Assembly: GCA_028386065.3 (NCBI GenBank)
Contig: JAKUCV010001342.1
Coordinates: 1 to 64,000 of the forward strand
DNA: 64,000 nucleotides
Direction: 5' to 3'
Source of the DNA: Turnera subulata
Lineage: Eukaryota; Streptophyta; Magnoliopsida; Malpighiales; Passifloraceae
Under the pieces are notes generated by a model. It was given only the letters and a program-made list of their open reading frames with translations, ran no database searches and was not told where the DNA came from. Below, in pieces: positions 58,397 through 64,000 of this stretch. Position numbers and translations under genes: made by a program. Within the stretch, counting starts at the first letter, position 1. Every line of letters begins with the position of its first letter.

Positions 58397-59978
58397 GGGA
58401 TAACGACTTCGCCAGTGCTATATCTTTGTTCCAAAATCTTATTTCAGTCGTAAAAAAGAAAAATAACTCATTTGAGTCCTATAATGTTTAAAAAAACACC
58501 AAACGAGTCCTCGTCCATGTTTCTGTCAACTTTTTCGTTATCTTGACTTTTCTAAATCCACATTAGATCCACATCGCTGCTGACAAGGATAGATATGCCA
58601 CATAGGCTGCCACCTCAATGACTTAAAAAACAGATCCTTAACCTAAAAACAGATAATAAACTAGATCTAACCTAAATAGAACCTTTCCCCCAATGGCCAA
58701 AAATGAAAAAAAAAATTCAAAAAAATATCATAAATTAGTAGCAGCTTCATTCATCCCCAAATGCCAACAAAAACAAATTGAAAAAATCAGGCCACCTGCA
58801 ATCTCGACAAATGCATGACTTGCAAAAATTCTCACAAACAACCGAACCCCCAATAATTACACAACCGATTAATCAAAATCCAACAAACATAACAAGAATA
58901 TCAAACCGGATTGAGGAAGAAATAGCAAGGTGGGGTAGAAAGGAGGGCGGCACAACCCCTTACCACGCATATCATTGTTGTTCCGGCGACCTCAGCCGAG
59001 GACGAGGAGGCCAAGCATGGCACCCACTCAGAGATGTACCAAAGCAACCTCACCGAAATCTGCATGTTCCTATATTTCAAGCCTTCAAAGAAGGAGAAGA
59101 GGAAAATGAAGACGAGGGCAGTAGAGAAGAGGGAGGTGACAGTGAAGACGACGGAGGCGGTGGAAAGGAGAGAGAAGGGAAAGAGCAGTCCTCATCAGTG
59201 GCGTGTGTCGCGTTGGTGGCACCCATACCCTCTGCTTCCGGCGGCGGTGGTTGAAAATCGGGACGAAGGAGGCAGAGCAGCCCTCGTCAGTGGCGTGTGT
59301 CGCTGCCCTCTGCGGCTGCACTCCTCACGGTGGGTGGCGGCTGCGCCGTTCTCAGCGGCGTTTGTTGCTGCCACATGCGGCCGACGGCACGGGCGGCGGC
59401 CCTCCGTGAGTCGCATGGTTGTGTCGGATCGCGCGGCGGCAGCTGCAGATCCGAAGTGGGCTGCTTTTGTTGCTGCTTCTCCCTCGCGCAGCGGTGCTGT
59501 GGTTGGGCTTTGTGCTCGCAGCCAATGTCGGTGTCGGTCTTGGCGGTAGCTCGTGGCGACGGTGGCGAAGATGTTGTCCATCTTGCGCCGACGACGGGAG
59601 CTCCTATGGGAGCTGCTCGTGGCGGCAGCGGCGGCGTGAGGTGAGTTTTGATGAAGGGTTGCAAATTGGGATGAATTTGTAGATGGATTTTTTGTTAAAT
59701 TATTCTATTCTTAATTATGAGAGTAATTATCATTAACTGTCATTCATTAATTGTTAATTTGAAATTTCGAAATTTCTTTTTCTTTTGTTTATTTCATTTA
59801 TCTTATTTTTCACGTGATTAGTTAACAGCCAGCTCAGCGAAAAGTTGACGAAAACATGGAAGGGGACTCGTTTGGTGTTCTTTTTAAACGTTGTAGGACT
59901 CGAATGAGTTGTTTTTCTTTTTTAGGACTCAAATGAGATTTCGGGAAAAGATATAGGACTCGCGAAGTCGTTATTCCC
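58397..59978. mobile_element. MULE-2: Pack-MULE-like element in DC1-E intron 1
   Basis: 1582 bp with TIRs of about 150 bp starting GGGATAACGACTTCGC and GGGAATAACGACTTCGC. The flanking 9-mers ACCTTGTTC (58388-58396) and ATCTTGTTC (59979-59987) differ at one base, as expected for an aged Mutator duplication. Between the AT-rich TIRs lies a sharply GC-rich core (about 58960-59650) containing an internal repeat (TCAGTGGCGTGTGTCGC at about 59196 and 59288). GC-rich cores in otherwise AT-rich MULEs are typical of captured gene fragments. No transposase. Confidence 0.78.
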
Positions 59979-60376
59979 ATCTTGTTCTGCCTCAGGAAAC
60001 AGATACTCCCTTCACCTATGGTCTGCCAACTAATGATGACAGCCGGGAGGTAGAAAAGCTACCCTGCACTTGTTGAGTTTGATGAAGCAAAACGAAAGCC
60101 CCAGTGCAAATTGCAAATTGAGGTGAGGTCATTCAGGCAATATAATTTTCTCCTTCTTTTCTTTCTCTTTCTCTTTATTTCTCTATAGTAGAAAAGACTT
60201 TCTACTTAATTTGAGAGGCAACATTTTCTGCTTTCATACTATAGTTGTTAAGGAAATGAATAGTGTACAGTAGAAATTTTTTAGGATTGATAAAGTAGGA
60301 GAAAATTATACTTCTCTTAGAAGTTAGAAAGAAGGAAAATATGGTAATTAAAAATTAATTCCTTCTTTGTATGCAG

Positions 60377-61453
60377 ATTAATGATCTCGAAAACGATCAT
60401 ACCTTGACATTTGACGGACGGGGCACAACTCTATGGTTTGAAGAAATATGTTAAGGGTGCAAGAGATTGGTGAAAAGAAGTACTCCATACTATACCAGCA
60501 GAACTTGCGACAAATATTTTCACAAGCTGTGCGTTGAATTACCACTTCTGATAAGACATCCATTGCATTCCGAGCACCCTCTTGCTATCTTACCTCCTAG
60601 TGTTTCGGAGTTCGAATTTTGTGATGGATGTGGAAATGTTTGCGATGATGGAGGCTACAACTGCATTAGATGTGAATTTATGTTGGACCTCAAGTGTGCC
60701 TCTTTAACTGCAGATGAATTCCAAAATTTACAATACAGTAAGATAACAATTTCCCATCCCTTCCACCCTAACAAATTAACACTCAGTAGTCACACAGAGG
60801 AAGAAGAGTGTATTTGTTTTGTATGCCAGGTGCCTGTTTTAGACACACCTTACTTTTGTTGTCTTTATTGTCGGGTGTTCTTTCATGAAAGATGCCTAGA
60901 AATTCCACAAGAGAGAGAGCACCCATACCATCCCCAACATCACCTTTCACAAAGAATCTATATGGCCACAATATTCGATGTAAAGCTTGCAAATTGTGTA
61001 TTAAGGGCATTGGCTACCAATGCAATGGATGTGGATTTAGCCTCCACATTAGATGTGCTGATTACATAACTTCCACTCTCAATTCCAAATCTCATAAGCA
61101 CATCCTTTACAACTTTGCTAAAACCGATCCTGAAGAGTTCCCTTCAGTTCTTTCTAGATTTGGTCCGGCTTATGACAAAAGCACATTCAAATGCAAAGTT
61201 TGTCGCAAACAATGTCTTGGCTCCTTTTACCGTTGTGTTAAATGTGACATGAATTTTCACTACAATTGTCTCTCCATTCCGCATAAAGTCAAGCATTGGT
61301 GTCATGTTGATCCGCTTACACTTGCGGATTCTATGTGCCAAGATGATTCTTGTGAATATTATTGAGAAATTTGCTCCGAATTGAGGAATCCAAATCATGG
61401 TGTCTACCACCCTTTGCATGGTTATTGCTTATATTGGTTGTGTCTTAGATGAA
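60377..61453 (+). pseudogene. DC1-E exon 3
   Basis: Follows ATGCAG. Modules: CKRLVKRSTPYYTSRTC, CDGCGNVCDDGGYNCIRC, CFVCQVPVLDTPYFCCLYC, CKACKLCIKGIGYQCNGC and CKVCRKQCLGSFYRCVKC. The final module is truncated after a TGA at 61364-61366. The donor is GTAAATTTC at 61454. Confidence 0.8.
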
Positions 61454-61832
61454 GTAAATTTCATTCATTACCCTTCTTTATTTCTTATGTGGAATTATTA
61501 TTAGCCTGGGCTTTCTTACACTGCATCTTTTGACCCTATTTGTGCAGAATCATATTTAAAAAGTTTATATCAAAAAAAGAATCATATTTAAAAAGTTATT
61601 AATTATTCAGATCAGCACCAATACTTCCATGATAATTATGATATGACAATGTTATAGTCTAAAACATCTCTTTAAATATGGATACTAGTGAGGCAATGTT
61701 TCCTTTTTAGAATGCAAGATGTAATATATGTGATTGTGTCATCTGATTACAACAAATTTTTGCTTAAGCTATTTCTTTAATGATTATATAATGTTAGGAA
61801 TCGACATATGTTGAATATGATCTATTTTTTAG

Positions 61833-61971
61833 GGAGATGATACATTGGAGATAATTTCACGGGATAAGCCAGAAACAAAAGAAAGTTTGGGGGAAGATCT
61901 TAATGAAACTTTGGCAAAAAAAAAAATTAGGAATCATAACAAGAACTGGGAGAAAATTTGGTCTATCCAGG
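61833..61971 (+). pseudogene. DC1-E last exon
   Basis: GDDTLEIISRDKPETKESLGED..., homologous to the last exon of DC1-A, but it runs further to a possible GT donor (GTAAG) at 61972, so an extra downstream exon could exist. Confidence 0.6.
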
Positions 61972-62033
61972 TAAGTTATTCATTTTATTTTGTTATTTCC
62001 TCTTATATATGTCATATGGATTCCAGAGTTTAA

Positions 62034-62444
62034 ACAAAGGTTTGATGTAGCAATTGACTCAATGCCCAGATATTATTGCTTTGGCTCTCATCAATCCATG
62101 GTGTGTGTGTGAAGACCCATAAATACAGTACAGTTGTTGCCATAAGGCATTACCTAAAAGAATCATGTGATTTGGATTATTGTTGGCCTTGATGTTTGCT
62201 AAGCTTGCTACCTTCATCTTTTTTTTTTTTTATGTGTACTATAAACGTCTTGTAATGATAAGTTTTGAAATTTTTTTTGCTTCATCATTAAATAATAAAA
62301 GTTTCACAACTGATACAAATGAATGATACAATTACCACTTGGTTGAAGTAGTTCAGAACTTATTCGTCACGAATCTGAATATTTCAAATAAGAAAAATTA
62401 TTGTTTTTTTTTTTTCAAAAAATTTAGCATTCTTCATTATATAA
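62034..62444. other. Intergenic before MULE-3
   Basis: AT-rich, with poly-T tracts near 62220 and 62403. No gene seen. Confidence 0.5.
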
Positions 62445-62453
62445 AAATACATA

Positions 62454-63706
62454 GGTGAATGCTTCTGTGCTGCCTCTTGTTGGGTATGCACCAATACATA
62501 CCCCACGTGTTGCTATTTGATAGGGCCACATGGTGGTATTTTTTCCAACCTGGAAAATAAAAAAAATATTTTAAATAAATTTATATTTCTTTTTATGAGG
62601 TCCCTAATTTTTTTAAAATATTAAATGTACCTTAACCCCAAGCTGTTTAACGGAACCGGAACAACTCTATTGTTCCTTGTTACGATCCATTCAGTTTCAA
62701 ATTTTCACCCCTAAATTTCCAATTCGATAACCCTAATTCCTAAAAGGATGGTAAATTGGGTCCGTAGAATATAGTCCACATAAAAGCTCCCTCAGCCTAA
62801 CCCTTATCGTCAAGATGTGCAGAGAGTTTTTACCATTATCATATCAAGTTTATAAGTCCAAACCCTACATTCAGGTAAGAACCATACTATATTGCGTTGG
62901 TCAGAGACAAGATCCATCACACAAATACAATTAAGAACAAGCAATTGTCAGTTAAATTTCCAGTAGCTTTCCCGTAGAGATAAAGCAATATGATGACGCC
63001 CCTGCCAACTTGTCCTATGGCAATTATAGTAGCAAAGCGCGAGATCTTCTGAATTGCGTAGCTGCTATGTTTGTTCCATTGTCATGTAGTTGGCCGCTGC
63101 TACCCGCAAAGATGAGCACATATACCTAATCATCAGTATATATCGTTCTTATCACCAGACTGTGATGTTTAATTTTCAGTCCCTTTCCCTTCTTTCCAAT
63201 AAAAAACATAATAGGATGACATGTGGTTGATTGAACAGCAGAAAGTAATGTGCCCTGTAACTTAATTAGTCGCAATGGCATGGTTGTCATGGCAATGCTT
63301 TATGAAAGCTTAACATTAAATAGTCACAAGCCTGGCTTGTCTCGGTGTGATCATCATAATGATATTAGCCCAAGTTCATTCTGATGAGAGGAGAGGATTG
63401 AGGAATTGGGGTTATCGAATTAGAAAATTGGGGATGAAAATTTGAAATTTAGTGGATCGTGTTTTTGTTTTAAATATTTAATAGGGGACAACAGAGTTGC
63501 TCTGGTTTTGTTAAACAGATAGGGGTTAGGGTATATTTTGATAATTTAAAAAATTAGGGACCTCATAAAAAGAAATAAATATTTATTTAAGATATTTTTT
63601 ATTTTCCAGGGTGGAAAAAAATACTGCCACATAGACCTATCACATAGCAACATGTGGTGTATGTATTGGTGCATACCCAACAAGAGGCAGCACCCAAGCA
63701 TTCACC
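62454..63706. mobile_element. Mutator-like element MULE-3
   Basis: 1253 bp with TIRs of about 280 bp starting GGTGAATGCTT on both strands, followed by the shared TGCTGCCTCTTGTTGGGTATGC. A perfect 9-bp target duplication AAATACATA lies at 62445-62453 and 63707-63715. No transposase. Same family as MULE-1, whose TIRs also read TGCTGCCCCTTGTTRGGTATGC. Confidence 0.9.
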
Positions 63707-63715
63707 AAATACATA

Positions 63716-64000
63716 ACTGAAAATCTTAACAACCAAAGCTAAAAGAAAAATTTAGGATAAGAATTTCTCTTAATTTATTATATAAAATTATACAACAAGA
63801 TTTATTTCCTTCAAATGATGATTTACAAAAACACCATACTCTAATGGCGAGCTTCTCTACGGGAAAAACTAATGTTAACATAGTGTCTTGTACCACTTAA
63901 ATTAATATGAGTTGATTGTATAGACTTACGTAATACACATATGTGATTTGAGCGGTAGTATTGTATGTATTTGAAATCCCAACTCAATAGAATCCTAAAA
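63716..64000. other. Right end of the window
   Basis: AT-rich sequence in which I see no gene or repeat. Confidence 0.5.

Larger units (their letters stand above)
56715..62033 (+). pseudogene. DC1-E: DC1-domain protein gene with frameshifts
   Basis: Exons: 1 at 56715-58250; 2 at 59996-60122; 3 at 60377-61453; last from 61833 (acceptor TTTTTTAG), perhaps to 61971 (GTAAG) or read through to the TAA near 62031. Exon 1 starts MGIKHWSHDDEEHDLKL and has six modules plus a long Asp/Glu linker (about 57600-57950). One-base losses relative to DC1-D occur near 56918, 57211 (TTT versus TTTT) and 57738. Exon 2 is 127 nt instead of 126 and shifts. Exon 3 has TAA at 60451-60453, a shift near 60950, and TGA at 61364-61366 at a module Cys, after which the last module is deleted. 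The exon 1 lesions are small and partly in homopolymers, so some could be sequence errors; those in exon 3 look real. Confidence 0.82.

Noticed and set aside
58778..59682. Ala/Arg/Gly-rich open frames in the GC-rich core of MULE-2
   Set aside because: Many overlapping frames on both strands from GC-rich sequence; no domain. A captured fragment is likelier than a gene.
1..64000. tRNA, rRNA or other structured RNA genes
   Set aside because: None recognised on either strand by eye; TGGTAGCGGAGC sites are retroelement primer binding sites, not tRNA genes.

Overview
The window looks like a gene-poor, transposon-rich piece of a eudicot plant nuclear genome: split genes with GT-AG introns, plant-type DC1 (cysteine/histidine-rich C1-like) proteins, Ty1/copia elements including a sirevirus, a Gypsy-type gag, Mutator-like elements with 9-bp target duplications, and AT-rich spacers. 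I cannot name the species. Assembly gaps are marked by an N at 22378 and NNN at 30577-30579.

The host genes are one tandem array of DC1-domain genes, all on the + strand and all built on the same plan: a large exon 1 with six C1-like modules split by an acidic linker, a 42-43-codon exon 2, a large exon 3 with six more modules, and a very short last exon. Five units are visible: DC1-A (351-36261), DC1-B (a 5' stub at 36962), DC1-C (37918-43898), DC1-D (47993-52155) and DC1-E (56715-62033). Only DC1-D reads intact (923 codons over four exons). A, C and E carry stops and frameshifts, and A has been stretched to about 36 kb by insertions.

Transposons explain nearly everything else. Inside DC1-A, in order: copia E1 (479-6374, TSD GGTCC), a 3.5-kb solo LTR (7442-10964, TSD AAGCA), copia E2 (11182-16652, TSD CCTTG), an antisense gag-only TR-GAG-like element (17433-19172, TSD AATTT), and in its last intron a Mutator-like element (20063-35713) that contains copia E5 (21059-35261, TSD AAATA), which itself contains sirevirus E4 (21587-30576). 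DC1-C is split by a tandem TRIM with three LTRs and two internal regions (38111-40254, TSD TGGGT). Upstream of DC1-E lie a 5'-truncated LINE and a TIR element; its first intron holds a Pack-MULE-like element (58397-59978), and a further MULE (62454-63706) follows the gene. A Helitron-like AT-rich element (about 45561-47358) sits between C and D.

The most unusual signal is a family of regular arrays of the 10-bp palindrome ACATCGATGT. They occur in both LTRs of E1, both LTRs of sirevirus E4, and a spacer of E4 between a truncated pol and the env-like ORF. In E4 the palindromes come in pairs almost always exactly 21 bp apart, the pairs being mostly 52-55 bp apart; in E1 the inner spacing is 19-21 bp and the outer mostly 53 bp. 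The spacing is kept although the sequence between sites is not, which suggests constraint on geometry (helical phase, or an RNA hairpin).
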